A stretch of 64,000 bases of DNA from positions 186,001-250,000 of the forward strand of contig NZ_SNYS01000005.1 in assembly GCF_004363215.1 (NCBI RefSeq), read 5' to 3'. This stretch comes from Methanimicrococcus blatticola. GTDB lineage: Archaea > Halobacteriota > Methanosarcinia > Methanosarcinales > Methanosarcinaceae. Below are positions 52,077-61,579 of the stretch, in pieces; the first letter of the stretch is position 1; each line of letters begins with the position of its first letter. The position numbers and the translations under genes are program-made. The notes under the pieces were generated by a model. That model had not been told where the DNA came from, searched no databases, and was given only the letters and a program-made list of their open reading frames with translations.

Positions 52077-53855
52077 TTATTTTCTTCTGTTATAGAATGC
52101 GCCGACTCCGGCCAAACAGAAAATAGCTGCGATTGCCATGAGTAAGCTGAAGCCCGGAATTGCGGTCTTCGTCTTTTCAGGCTCAGGCTCGGGTGTTACA
52201 TTTCCTGTTTCGTTTGTTTCAGGTTCTGCCGGCGGAACTTCTTCCGTCTTGTTTGCGTCTTCTGCCCAAACTTCCTGTCCGTCACCCATTCTGTAGAGTG
52301 AGGATTCGCCGTAAGAGTTCTTAACAGTCAAAGTAACGTTGTAGTAACCGGATTTCTGGTAGGTGTGTTTCGGGTTCTTTTCGGTGGATGTTCCGCCGTC
52401 TCCGAAGTCCCATGACCAGGATGTCGGCTCACCGGTGGAAAGGTCAGTAAACTGAACCGGGTGCGGTGCAATTCCTGAAAGGACGTCTGCCTTAAAGTTT
52501 GCGCGCGGCACAGATCCGACTGAGATGTATTTGTCTTTCGTTGCGGTGTTGTTGCCGTAAGAGTTGGACACGGTTAATTTAACGGTGTAGGTGCCGCTCT
52601 TCTCGTAAACGTGGCTTGGGTTCTTTTCAGCGGATGTTTTTCCGTCTCCAAAGTCCCAGCTGTATTTGAGGTTTTCTCCTTTAGAGTTGTCTGTGAACTG
52701 AACGGTCAACGGTTCGGTTCCGGATTTCGGAGTTCCGCTGAATTCTGCGACAGGTGTTTTTCCAACACTGACGACACCGTTCTTAATAACGGAATCAACG
52801 CCGCAGCCACCGATAACGGTTAATGCAACATTGTATGTTCCTGAATTATTGTAGGTATGGGACGGGTTCTTTTCGTTAGATGTTGTTCCGTCACCGAAAT
52901 TCCAGTGATAGGATAAGTTGTTACCGGATGAATTATCTGTGAACTGAACTTTCAAAGGAGATCCGCCGATGTTGTTTGATGCGGTGAAATCTGCTTTAAT
53001 CGGGTCAGGGACACTTAAATCCTTAATGGTGTAAGTATAATTGCTGTATTTGTCGCCAACCGTTAATGAAACAGTGTATCTGCCGGAAGATTTGAATGTG
53101 TGTGTCGGGTTCTTTTCAGAAGAAGTTGTTCCGTCACCGAAGTTCCAGCTGTATGTTGCCGGTTCAGTTACATTTGCAAAGCTTGTAAATGCAATCTGGC
53201 GAGTGCCGGATGTGTTTGCTGTAAAGAAAACATACGGGGCAGCGTTAATATTGATGTATGATGATTTTGTCATCGTGTCTTTACCGAATGAATTTGAAAC
53301 GGTCAATGACACATTGTAGGAGCCGAGTTTGCTGTATGTGTGAGACGGACTCTTTTCTGAAGATGTTGTTCCGTCACCGAAATCCCATGACCATGAAGTC
53401 GGGGAACCGGTTGATTGATCTGTGAATTTAACATTCATAGAGGATGTGCTGGATGTTTTATCAGCTGTAAAATTAGCGATGGGTCCGGAACCGACATAAA
53501 CATAATCTTTTTTGGACATGTTTTTGGCGCCGTAATCATTTGTTACTGTTAAAGTAACGGTGAAGTAGCCTTCCTTTGTGTAAGTGTGTTTCGGATTTTT
53601 TTCAGTTGATGTACTGCCATCTCCGAAATCCCAAAGGTATTTCATGTTTGTTTTTGCGCCTGCTGATTCATCCGTAAATTGGACGACCAAAGGTGCTGTT
53701 CCTTTCAACGGCGTTCCCGTAAAGTCGGGGACCGGGATCGTTCCGACCTCGATGTAACCGCCTGTGGCTGCCCCTGCGGGCGTGAGTGAAAATAACAGAC
53801 AAAGGACTAAAGCAATCCCTGCAATCTTCTTTAATAAGTTGTTTGTTGTAACCAT
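52077..53855 (-). CDS. Surface protein with six PKD domains and a PGF-type C-terminal anchor
   Basis: A 592-residue exported protein: signal peptide (IAGIALVLCLLFSLTPAGAA), six PKD repeats of about 80 residues (each with a W/Y-x-W/F-GDG-T-x-S-x-EKNP-x-HTY core, e.g. WDFGDGSTSTEKNPKHTY), an acidic Glu/Pro linker (EPETNETGNVTPEPEPEKTK) and PGFSLLMAIAAIFCLAGV plus NRRK. The PGF motif-helix-basic tail is the sorting signal recognised by archaeosortase A, so the protein is probably lipid-anchored in the S-layer. ATG 53855 follows GGAG; the upstream TTG is not needed. PKD proteins are typical of Methanosarcina cell surfaces. Confidence 0.92.
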   Translation of the reverse strand: MVTTNNLLKKIAGIALVLCLLFSLTPAGAATGGYIEVGTIPVPDFTGTPLKGTAPLVVQFTDESAGAKTNMKYLWDFGDGSTSTEKNPKHTYTKEGYFTVTLTVTNDYGAKNMSKKDYVYVGSGPIANFTADKTSSTSSMNVKFTDQSTGSPTSWSWDFGDGTTSSEKSPSHTYSKLGSYNVSLTVSNSFGKDTMTKSSYININAAPYVFFTANTSGTRQIAFTSFANVTEPATYSWNFGDGTTSSEKNPTHTFKSSGRYTVSLTVGDKYSNYTYTIKDLSVPDPIKADFTASNNIGGSPLKVQFTDNSSGNNLSYHWNFGDGTTSNEKNPSHTYNNSGTYNVALTVIGGCGVDSVIKNGVVSVGKTPVAEFSGTPKSGTEPLTVQFTDNSKGENLKYSWDFGDGKTSAEKNPSHVYEKSGTYTVKLTVSNSYGNNTATKDKYISVGSVPRANFKADVLSGIAPHPVQFTDLSTGEPTSWSWDFGDGGTSTEKNPKHTYQKSGYYNVTLTVKNSYGESSLYRMGDGQEVWAEDANKTEEVPPAEPETNETGNVTPEPEPEKTKTAIPGFSLLMAIAAIFCLAGVGAFYNRRK

Positions 53856-54284
53856 TATTCTATGCTCCAATAATTTAGTAATTATAGAACGACTTTTTAA
53901 AAATTATGACACAGTATGAAGCATCATAAATTTAAAACCATAATATTTTTTTTGATTAAACTAAACCTAAAATTCAATCAAAATAAAATAATCGTATGTT
54001 TACTGTCATTATATATTATAACGATTACGATTCATCTACTATTATTTCACAAAGATTTATATTTAGAATTATTTTTTATTAGTAAATATATTCAACAATA
54101 TTTATTCCCTTTTAGCGTTTTTATAGGTGCGGTTGGGTGAAGAGATTTTATATTAAATCATCTCTATTTATCATTGTTAGTTTCTATTGTTCATTTATTT
54201 ATGAAATCAGAAAATTTTATTTTGAATCTGATTTTATAAATCATTAAAAATCGGTTTATTGTAAAATTTCAAGGTGTCGGGTTA
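53856..54284. other. Divergent promoter region
   Basis: AT-rich, no gene. A leftward TTTTTAAAAAG near 53895 may be the TATA box of the PKD gene; rightward TTTATAAA at 54233-54240 would start the Usp transcript near 54263, leaving a 20-base leader with GGTG. Confidence 0.5.
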
Positions 54285-54740
54285 ATGACAGAAAATCTCT
54301 ATCACACAATCGTTGTCGGAACAGACGGAACAGAATATGCAAAGAAAGCGATTAATACGGCTGTCGGCTTGGCAGGGCTGACCGGTGCTAAACTTTACGC
54401 GATTTATGTTTCAGATGTATCCAACATTACGCCGACCAGCGTTGAATGGGAAATGGTTGCCGAAAACATCAAACTCGAATCCGAAGCAGCCTTTGAATAT
54501 GTTCGTGAAAAAGCAGGCGCGGCAAACGTAGAGTTTGAAACCGTCAGCTTGTCCGGCGCGGCCGCGCAGGAAATTGTTCAATACGCCAATCAAATCAACG
54601 CCGATTTGATTGTTGTCGGCGCAACCGGTAAAAAAGCAATCGAGAGATTAATTCTTGGAAGCGTTTCCGAAAAAGTCATTCGCAACGCCAAACAACAAGT
54701 TTTGGTTGTCAGAAGCGACGGCTCGGAAGTCAGCGAATAA
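54285..54740 (+). CDS. Universal stress protein (UspA family)
   Basis: A 151-residue nucleotide-binding stress protein. It begins with the strand IVVGTDGTEYAKKAI and ends with the ATP-binding motif GATGKKAIERLILGSVSEKVIR (G-x2-G-x9-G-S/T), followed by QQVLVVRS, so it belongs to the ATP-binding branch. A GGTG precedes the ATG. Single gene. Confidence 0.92.
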   Translation: MTENLYHTIVVGTDGTEYAKKAINTAVGLAGLTGAKLYAIYVSDVSNITPTSVEWEMVAENIKLESEAAFEYVREKAGAANVEFETVSLSGAAAQEIVQYANQINADLIVVGATGKKAIERLILGSVSEKVIRNAKQQVLVVRSDGSEVSE

Positions 54741-55077
54741 TTCGCCCCATCTTATTTTTTAATTTTTATATCTATATTTCTACTATTTTTCATCCTATTT
54801 TTTATCTATTTTTGTTTTCATTTCTCATTTATAGTTCCGCCCACCCTTTTTAATATATCCGTCCCTTATTTTTTCTCGGATTCTATTAATAACATATTCT
54901 CTTTTTTAATTTTCATTTTTATTTGTCGCATTTATATTTCGATAAATTCATATTTTTAATTTTTTAAAATGTCGCCTCATTCGTTTATTCTGTTTATCTT
55001 CTGTTCTTAAAAAACCAAATAGTTTTAATGAATGGACAACTATTACCCGTATATTCAAACGCATTCAGGTGTCAAAA
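54741..55077. other. T-rich intergenic region
   Basis: Pyrimidine-rich on the plus strand just after the Usp stop (likely 3'-end formation), then AT-rich. No gene or repeat I can define. AGGTG directly precedes the next ATG. Confidence 0.45.
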
Positions 55078-55824
55078 ATGCTCGGTGAAGATCAAAAAGA
55101 TATCGAAATTAGTATCAGTGAAATTTATGATCGGCTTCAGCACGTTCCGATGCCGATGCCGAAAAAGGAAAAAAAGCCGGAGGAGTTTAAAGAGCTTCAT
55201 GATGAAGTGAATGAAAACAGAGTTCGGAAGGCTTGTACGGAAGTTTCCGGCGATATTGATTATAAGCGTCTTCTTGTTTTCAAAACGCATCCTGTTGCCG
55301 CCGCTTTAAAGGCTTTTAGAAATGATTCTGTCATTTATGTTGACACGCCGCTGATGCGCGCCGCGATTCTTTCTAAAATTCAGGAAGAAAATGAAAAATT
55401 ATTGATTGAAAAACCGCGCGGCGGATTCGACTCTGATAAACCCGTTAAAAAAGTTGTTCTTAAAATTCCCGAAATTATTTGCGTTGCCGATCATCCGAAA
55501 GCGGAAGAATTTTCAAAAAAATACAATGTTTCAAAATCAATGGCCGGCTTCATGGTTTTAAAAGACGATGTTAAAAAATCCATTGTCATTATCGGAAAAG
55601 ATGACGCGGCCTTACTCAGTGTCGGTCGGATGGCAGAGCGCGGCAGTCTCCCTTACCTGATTCTCGGCTTCCCCGCAGGCATCAACACACAAATCACATC
55701 CAAAGATTACTTAACGGAAATTCCCGAATTGCCGCTTATTACCATGTCTCAAACGAAAGGCGGCGTTGAAGCAGCAGCGGCCTGCTTGGTTGAATTAATG
55801 AAAATTTATGAAGAAGGCCTCTGA
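55078..55824 (+). CDS. CbiC/CobH-like (precorrin-8X methylmutase-related) protein
   Basis: A 248-residue protein. Residues from about 60 match the precorrin-8X methylmutase plan: RVRKACTEVSGDIDYKRLLVFKTHPVAAALKAFRNDSVIYVDTPLMRAAI, then PEIICVADHPKAEEFSKKYN and a C-terminal LPLITMSQTKGGVEAAAACLVELMKI. In CbiC/CobH the segment before GD contains the catalytic His (IHATGD-like); here the aligned stretch is TEVSGD, so that His appears absent. It may be a diverged paralog with another substrate or a binding role. ATG 55078 is chosen over GTG 55069 because AGGTG is its ribosome binding site. It lies apart from other cobamide genes. Confidence 0.65.
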   Translation: MLGEDQKDIEISISEIYDRLQHVPMPMPKKEKKPEEFKELHDEVNENRVRKACTEVSGDIDYKRLLVFKTHPVAAALKAFRNDSVIYVDTPLMRAAILSKIQEENEKLLIEKPRGGFDSDKPVKKVVLKIPEIICVADHPKAEEFSKKYNVSKSMAGFMVLKDDVKKSIVIIGKDDAALLSVGRMAERGSLPYLILGFPAGINTQITSKDYLTEIPELPLITMSQTKGGVEAAAACLVELMKIYEEGL

Positions 55825-55878
55825 TCCTTCATTTTTCTTTCATTTGTTTTTTAGTTCGATTTCTTCGTTTTATTTTTT

Positions 55879-55970
55879 CATTTTACGTTTTCATTTTACG
55901 TTTTCATTTTACATTTTCATTTTACATTTTCATTTTACATTTTCATTTTACATTTTCATTTTTTATGTTT
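55879..55970. repeat. 13-base tandem repeat CATTTTAC(G/A)TTTT
   Basis: About seven copies, two with G then the rest with A at the ninth position, between the convergent CbiC-like and deoxyribosyltransferase genes. T-rich on the plus strand, so it may help end transcription. Confidence 0.8.
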
Positions 55971-55984
55971 TCGTTTTTATGGTT

Positions 55985-56404
55985 TCATTTTTTGTATTTT
56001 ACAAGCACTTTTTTCAAATCATCAACGTTTTCAACGAAATCATCTAACGTTTCTTGAATCATCAAATTGACTTTTTCATCCGGCGTTTGAATTCTGAAAT
56101 CGGTTCGAATGCCGACAATCGGTTTTTTGGTCGCGTAAGCGTAGCCGAGCTCCCACGCGGTTCCGGAATCAACGTCAGTTCCGTCTAAAACCGTGACAAC
56201 CATGTCGCTTTTTTGAAGCCCGCCCAAACAGCTTAAGAAAATGGCGGATTGATTTCGTTCAATACGCTGGTCTTTGTTGTCTTCCGCATCTTCCTGCGGC
56301 AAAAAAACAGAAAAACCGGATTCAAGCATCATTTGCTGAAGTTTTTTATTAAAATCACGCTCGGCTTGAGAAAAAAGTGCGCCTGCCAAATAAATCTGAA
56401 CCAT
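55985..56404 (-). CDS. Nucleoside 2-deoxyribosyltransferase-family protein
   Basis: A 139-residue protein of the NDT fold: begins VQIYLAGALFSQAERDFNKKLQQMM and continues with VFLPQEDAED, ILFSCL-like IFLSCLGGLQKSDMVVTVLDGTDVDSGTAWELGYAYATKKPIVGIRTDFR (Asp/Glu active-site region with D-x-G-T-AWELGYA). Family members transfer deoxyribose between bases or hydrolyse nucleotide N-glycosidic bonds; salvage or clean-up of nucleotides is likely. GGAG precedes the ATG. Single gene. Confidence 0.9.
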   Translation of the reverse strand: MVQIYLAGALFSQAERDFNKKLQQMMLESGFSVFLPQEDAEDNKDQRIERNQSAIFLSCLGGLQKSDMVVTVLDGTDVDSGTAWELGYAYATKKPIVGIRTDFRIQTPDEKVNLMIQETLDDFVENVDDLKKVLVKYKK

Positions 56405-56575
56405 TTATGAACTCTCCTGTTTAAAATCAGAAATAAAAATCGGCAGGAGAATATAAAAAGATACTGATTTTTTTAACAACGCCGTCGCGCGTGAGCCGCA
56501 CAAATTTTAAAATTAAATTAAAAAAATAATAAATAAAAAAATTTAAAAAATTAAAAAAAATAAAAAATGGAGGAA

Positions 56576-58561
56576 TTAGTCTTTCGACTGATTAGAAAAA
56601 CACCCGCATTTCGTCGGCAGTGTCGTTGAAACGGTTTTAGAATTTCCGGCCGGCATCGCTTCGGTTTTAACTTTACCTTTCTTTTTCTCGAAATTACGGT
56701 CATACAGAAGTGCCGCATTTAAAACAACCAGAACGGAACCGACATTATGAACAAGCGCACCCGTCACCGGTGTCAAATAGCCCGCAACCGACAAATAAAT
56801 CGCAACCGCGTTAATGATCATTGAAAGCGTGATGTTGAACTTGATTGTCCGTATCGTGGCATTTGACAAGCGTTTCAAATACGGGATTTTTTCAATATCA
56901 TCTCCCATCAACGCAATATCTGACGCTTCAATTGCGATGTCGCTTCCCATACTGCCCATTGAAACGCCGACAACTGCTGTTTTCAAAGCCGGCGCGTCAT
57001 TCACGCCGTCGCCGATCATACAAACGATATGGCCGGCATCTTTCATTTTCTGAATTTCTGAAACTTTATCGGCCGGCAGCAATTCGGCATGAACTTCTGA
57101 AATGCCGACTTTTGATGCGAAATAATCAGCTGTCTGTTTGTGATCTCCGGTCAGCAAAACGACATTTGTATTCATTTCTTTTAATTCGTTCACCATTTCT
57201 TTGGCCGCTTCGCGCAGCGTATCAGAAAGCGCGACAACGCCGACAATCCTGCCGTCAGCCGCAACCAAAACAGAAGCCTTGCCTTCCGAACGGAGAATAT
57301 CCAATTCAGCGTGAACGGCAGAATCAATTGAAATGCCGTTTTCTTCCATGAATCCCGCGTTTCCGCAGAGAACGGTTTTTCCCTCAACTGCCGACCGGAT
57401 TCCTTTGCCGGGAACCATTGAAAAATCAGAAACGTCGGGGAGGATATGATTTGAATTTTGAGCGTGAGCCGTCACGGCTTTGCCGAGCGGATGTTCGGAG
57501 AGTGATTCGGCGGCAGCCGTCATTATCAAAAGATCCGTTTCAGAGAAAGAAGTATCAAAAGAAACAATATCGCTGACCGCTAAATCGCCGTTTGTCAGCG
57601 TTCCGGTTTTGTCAAATGCGATGCTGTCAACTTTTCCCATGTTTTCAAGCGCTTCGCCGGATTTGATGATGACACCGTGTTTTGTCGCTTGACCGATGGC
57701 GGCAATAATAGAAGTCGGCGTTGCCAGAACGAGTGCGCAGGGGCAGAAAACAACGAGAACAGTCACCGCACGGACGAGCTCGTCGGTCCAAAGGTAGGCG
57801 GCAACCGCGATACCGAGCGCGATCGGAACCAGCCAGGTAGCCCACTTGTCAACAATGCGCTGCATCGGGGCCTGATTGTTTTCCGCTTCCTGAACCAAAC
57901 GAATAAGTTTCTGTAAGGAAGAATCTTCGCCGACTTCTGTCGCGCGAATGTCAATGGCACCGAAACGGTTGATTGTGCCGCAGAAAACGCTGTCGCCTGT
58001 GTTTTTGTCAACGGGGAGCGATTCTCCGGTAATAATGGACTGATCGACGGAAGTGTTTCCGAATATGATTTCACCGTCAACCGGAATTGTTTCACCGGGA
58101 AGAACGCGAAGAACATCTCCTTTTTTAATTTCTTCGGCGGAAATCATTTCTTCAACGGCAACACCGTTTTTTGTCACCAATTTGCGCCCTTGCGTCGGTG
58201 CTAAATGGATTAATTTTTTAATTCCCTTCTTGGAACGCTCAACCGTTTTTTCTTCTAAAATCGCGCCGATCGCCATGATAAAAGCGACTTCGCCGGCTGC
58301 AAAAACTTCACCGATGTAAACGGAAGCAACCATTGCAATACAGATCAGCAAAGCCGATGAAATCCAACGCTGCCAAATCAGGCGTGTTATTGCCAGATAT
58401 ATCAGCGGGAAACCGCAAATGATGACCGTGACCCAAGCCGGATCAATCAAAAATTCCGTTCCCGTCAAAAGAAGATATAAACTGGGAATCAGGAAAACGC
58501 CGCCGAGAATCGTCATCGTGGTGCCGCTCAAAAGGTCAAAGAGTTTTTTCATGACAGACAT
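56576..58561 (-). CDS. Heavy-metal P-type ATPase (P1B)
   Basis: A 661-residue metal pump. It has the CPC metal-site motif (VVFCPCALVLATPTS, about residue 268), phosphorylation site FDKTGTLTNGD (Asp near 315), the SEHPLGKAV loop and hinge GDGVNDAPALKTA; actuator TGES is in IITGESLPVDK. It has no N-terminal metal-binding domain; instead the C terminus ends with a cysteine motif (TKCGCFSN). CPC plus these motifs fits Zn/Cd/Pb- or Co/Ni-type exporters; metal not decidable. ATG 58561 follows GGAG; the alternative TTG 58567 is less likely. Eleven bases of the cobN operator motif lie 37-47 bases upstream. Confidence 0.92.
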   Translation of the reverse strand: MSVMKKLFDLLSGTTMTILGGVFLIPSLYLLLTGTEFLIDPAWVTVIICGFPLIYLAITRLIWQRWISSALLICIAMVASVYIGEVFAAGEVAFIMAIGAILEEKTVERSKKGIKKLIHLAPTQGRKLVTKNGVAVEEMISAEEIKKGDVLRVLPGETIPVDGEIIFGNTSVDQSIITGESLPVDKNTGDSVFCGTINRFGAIDIRATEVGEDSSLQKLIRLVQEAENNQAPMQRIVDKWATWLVPIALGIAVAAYLWTDELVRAVTVLVVFCPCALVLATPTSIIAAIGQATKHGVIIKSGEALENMGKVDSIAFDKTGTLTNGDLAVSDIVSFDTSFSETDLLIMTAAAESLSEHPLGKAVTAHAQNSNHILPDVSDFSMVPGKGIRSAVEGKTVLCGNAGFMEENGISIDSAVHAELDILRSEGKASVLVAADGRIVGVVALSDTLREAAKEMVNELKEMNTNVVLLTGDHKQTADYFASKVGISEVHAELLPADKVSEIQKMKDAGHIVCMIGDGVNDAPALKTAVVGVSMGSMGSDIAIEASDIALMGDDIEKIPYLKRLSNATIRTIKFNITLSMIINAVAIYLSVAGYLTPVTGALVHNVGSVLVVLNAALLYDRNFEKKKGKVKTEAMPAGNSKTVSTTLPTKCGCFSNQSKD

Positions 58562-58979
58562 TACCAATATACTCCTAATAATACAATAAACATAAGTTTT
58601 AAAGATAAAATAAAGTAAATTGGATTTATTTTGGAATGTATATGAAGCTTACTGATTGTGATTTAATATCGTTTTTCATTTTTGTAAAACAAATTATAAC
58701 GAAATTATTGTTTTTACATAACAAACACATCAAATAATTCAAATGTGTAAAATCAAAAACAAAAGAAATGATGCCAGGCAAAAGAATGAACTGAAAATCA
58801 GCGTCATAAAAAAGCGTCGAATCGTCATAATTATTGTAAACCTTAAATCGCAAACAAAAAATGAAACAAGATTATAAATTTCTATAAAAGATTTATATAT
58901 TCAAATTTCTTAACTCAGATTAAAAATTGAAAACGGCAAAGATATTTTTGTTTTGCCGATACGGGTAAATGTGAAAAAT
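58562..58979. other. Divergent control region of the metal ATPase and argCJ
   Basis: TTTAAAGATAA at 58598-58608 is the reverse of the TTATCTTTAAA core seen at cobN and cbiM. TTTATATAT at 58892-58900 is a good TATA box for argC with an expected start near 58923. A 75-codon minus-strand frame (58626-58853) in between looks like chance: no ribosome binding site, very AT-rich. Confidence 0.5.
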
Positions 58980-60002
58980 ATGATTAAAGTCGGTATTGTC
59001 GGTGCTTCCGGTTACACGGGAGAAGAATTGCTGCGGCTCTTATCGGGCCATCCGTCAGCGGAAGCGGTCATCGCGACAGCGCGCTCTGCTGTCGGGAAAA
59101 AGGTTTCGTCCGTTCATGAAAATCTCAAAGGTCTTTGTGATTTGGAATTTGAAGAACCTGATTATGACAAAATAAAAAAGGAATGTGATATCGTTTTCAT
59201 GGCGGTCCCCCACGGGACGGCAATGGATGCGGTGCCTGAAATCTTAAAAGACAGCAAATGCAAAGTCATCGATTTGAGCGCAGATTACCGTCTCAAAACA
59301 GATGTTTTTGAGCAGGTTTACGGTATGAAACACAAAGCACCGATGGAGGCAGTTTACGCGATTCCCGAAGTTCATCCGGAAGTGAATAAAGAATTAAAAG
59401 ACCGTTTGATTTCAAATCCAGGCTGCTTCCCGACAGGTGCAACGCTTGCCGCCGCGCCTCTTGCCGCCGCAGGACTTTTAAAATCAGTCTTATTCGATTC
59501 CAAAACAGGCGTAACGGGCGCAGGAAATACGCCGACAGCAACCTCTCATTACCCGAATCTGGCAGAAAACATTATCCCGTACAAATTATCAGCTCACCGC
59601 CACTTGGCGGAAATGGTTCAGGAAGTTTCCCGTCTCCAACCGGGATTTGAAAATGTGTCATTCACGCCGCATGTCATTCCGGTTTCCCGCGGCATCCTGA
59701 CAACCGCGCATATTGAAACAACCGAGAAAATGACGACGGCCGATGTCAAGAAGATGTATGAAGAATATTACGAAGGCAAACCGTTTGTCCAATTTGCCGA
59801 AACCGTGCCGTCGCTTGCAAACGTTCGCGGTTCGAATTTCTGCCACATCGGCATTGAGGCAGACGCGCGCAACAACCGCGTGATTGTCCTTTCCGCAATT
59901 GACAATCTTGTCAAAGGCGCGTCCGGACAGGCCATTCAAAACATGAATTTGATTTGCGGATTGAAAGAAACCGAAGGACTTTGGTTCCCGGGACTGATTT
60001 AA
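58980..60002 (+). CDS. argC: N-acetyl-gamma-glutamyl-phosphate reductase
   Basis: Third step of arginine synthesis, NADPH-dependent reduction of N-acetylglutamyl phosphate. The 340-residue protein starts MIKVGIVGASGYTGEELLRLLSGHP (nucleotide-binding), has the catalytic-Cys motif LISNPGCFPTGATLA and the late HVIPVSRGILTTAHIE. ATG 58980 is chosen; a GTG nine bases upstream is also possible. argJ follows after 27 bases, so the two form an operon. Confidence 0.95.
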   Translation: MIKVGIVGASGYTGEELLRLLSGHPSAEAVIATARSAVGKKVSSVHENLKGLCDLEFEEPDYDKIKKECDIVFMAVPHGTAMDAVPEILKDSKCKVIDLSADYRLKTDVFEQVYGMKHKAPMEAVYAIPEVHPEVNKELKDRLISNPGCFPTGATLAAAPLAAAGLLKSVLFDSKTGVTGAGNTPTATSHYPNLAENIIPYKLSAHRHLAEMVQEVSRLQPGFENVSFTPHVIPVSRGILTTAHIETTEKMTTADVKKMYEEYYEGKPFVQFAETVPSLANVRGSNFCHIGIEADARNNRVIVLSAIDNLVKGASGQAIQNMNLICGLKETEGLWFPGLI

Positions 60003-60029
60003 TACAAAAAATGAAGAAGAGGAAGAAGA

Positions 60030-61253
60030 ATGATTCAGGAAATCAAAGGCGGCGTCTGCGCTGTTGACGGCGTTAAAGCATTCGGCGTCAAAGAAGGCAA
60101 ATACGGTCTCGCAATTATCACTGCCAAAGGAAATGCCGCCGGCGTTTATACAAAAAATAAAGTCGTTGCCGCACCGGTGATTGTCACCAAAGAAAATTTG
60201 GAAACAAACGGCGGCTTTTTAGAAGCCGTGATTGCAAACAGCGGCAATGCCAATGCGTTTACCGGTGAAGAAGGATTAAAAGATGCAAACGCCATGGCAA
60301 AATCCATCGCGGAAAAACTCGGCGTTGATCCGAAATATATCGGTGTCGCTTCCACCGGCGTAATCGGGCGCAAGCTTCACATTGACAAAATAAAAGAGCA
60401 AATCTGTACCGTTTTGCCGAATTTGGCCGCAACCGAAAAAGCCAACGACGAAGCGATGAAAGCGATTATGACAACGGATTTGGTGCCCAAAGGCTTCGCT
60501 GTTGAAGCGCAAACATCCGCCGGAAATTTCAGAGTCGGCGGCATCGCAAAAGGTTCCGGCATGATTGAGCCGAACATGGGAACAATGTTGTCTTTTGTTT
60601 ACACCGATGCCGAAGTTCGCTCTGACATTCTGCATTCCGCGTTAAAAGAAGCCGTTCAAAAAACATTCAATATGATTGTCGTTGACGGTGACACCAGCAC
60701 AAACGACATGTGCCTGCTGACCGCAACCGGGAAATCCGGCGTTGTGATTCAGTCCTTTGAAAACACAAGTCTTTATGAGGAATTCCAAAACGCATTGGAA
60801 ACCGTCTTAAAAGAGCTTGCGAAAAAGATTGCCAAAGACGGCGAAGGCGCAACCAAACTGATTGAATGCACTGTCGCCGGCGCATACACCGAAGATGACG
60901 CGATTGCCGCGTCTAAGGCGATTGTCCGCTCTCCGCTTGTTAAGACAGCCATCTTCGGCAACGACCCGAACTGGGGCCGTATTGTCGCAGCAGCCGGCTA
61001 TTCAGGCGCGGATTTCGATCAATCGAAAATCACGCTGGAAATGTCTGACGGATGCAACAGCGTTTCACTCGTCAGCAACGGCAAAATTACGAAAAATGAT
61101 GACGCGACGCTTGATAAATTAAAATCAATCATGGCCGCCGAAACAATTTTCATCAAAATGGATCTCGGAACCGGCGGAAAAGAAACAGCAACCGCATGGG
61201 GCTGCGATTTAACGTATGATTATGTCAAAATCAATGCTGATTATACAACATAA
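60030..61253 (+). CDS. argJ: Glutamate N-acetyltransferase / amino-acid acetyltransferase ArgJ
   Basis: Transfers acetyl from N-acetylornithine to glutamate, recycling the acetyl group in arginine synthesis. A self-processed Ntn-type hydrolase fold: the KGSGMIEPNMGTMLSF stretch contains the Thr (in GTML) at which the precursor splits into two chains. Other family positions: VVDGDTSTNDMCLLTATG and GNDPNWGRIVAAAGYSG. 407 residues is normal. GAGGAAGAAG precedes the ATG. Second gene of argCJ. Confidence 0.95.
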   Translation: MIQEIKGGVCAVDGVKAFGVKEGKYGLAIITAKGNAAGVYTKNKVVAAPVIVTKENLETNGGFLEAVIANSGNANAFTGEEGLKDANAMAKSIAEKLGVDPKYIGVASTGVIGRKLHIDKIKEQICTVLPNLAATEKANDEAMKAIMTTDLVPKGFAVEAQTSAGNFRVGGIAKGSGMIEPNMGTMLSFVYTDAEVRSDILHSALKEAVQKTFNMIVVDGDTSTNDMCLLTATGKSGVVIQSFENTSLYEEFQNALETVLKELAKKIAKDGEGATKLIECTVAGAYTEDDAIAASKAIVRSPLVKTAIFGNDPNWGRIVAAAGYSGADFDQSKITLEMSDGCNSVSLVSNGKITKNDDATLDKLKSIMAAETIFIKMDLGTGGKETATAWGCDLTYDYVKINADYTT

Positions 61254-61579
61254 TTTACAACAAAAAATTACAACATAATAAAAGTAATAAAAAATAAAAG
61301 TAAAAAAAGCAATAAAAGGCAGCATTTAAGAAATTAATAAAAAAGACAGTTTAAGAAAGAAATTCTTAAACTGCTTTTTCTTAAACTGCTTTTTCTTAAA
61401 CTGCTTTTGATTTTTATATTTACTTTCCTTTTTTCTGTTTCTTACTTTTTTTGTTTTCTTTTCTCATTTTTGTTTTCTTTTTTCGTTTTTGTTTTCTTGT
61501 TTTTGTTTTCTTTTCTTGTTTTTGCTTTTTTCCTTGTTTCCGACCTTTATTTTCCGGATTTTTATTTTCCTGCTTTTAA
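61254..61579. other. Intergenic region after argJ
   Basis: Contains the terminator hairpin and TTCTTAAACTGC repeats (separate entry), then a T-rich tract of degenerate TTTTGTTTTC words (about 61410-61530). The long Phe-rich plus-strand frame here is a composition artefact. Confidence 0.5.
61347..61407 (+). terminator. argJ terminator with threefold repeated arm
   Basis: CAGTTTAAGAA/TTCTTAAACTG (61347-61357/61363-61373), perfect 11-bp hairpin with a 5-base loop; the right arm with its T-run is then repeated twice (15-base unit TTCTTAAACTGCTTT), giving three possible pairing partners for one left arm. Confidence 0.65.

Noticed and set aside
56461-56575. A-rich tract after the metal ATPase as a repeat
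   Set aside because: Simple A/T-rich sequence without a defined unit; likely just a T-rich terminator on the minus strand.
58626-58853. 75-codon minus-strand frame
   Set aside because: AT-driven composition and lies in a control region between divergent genes.
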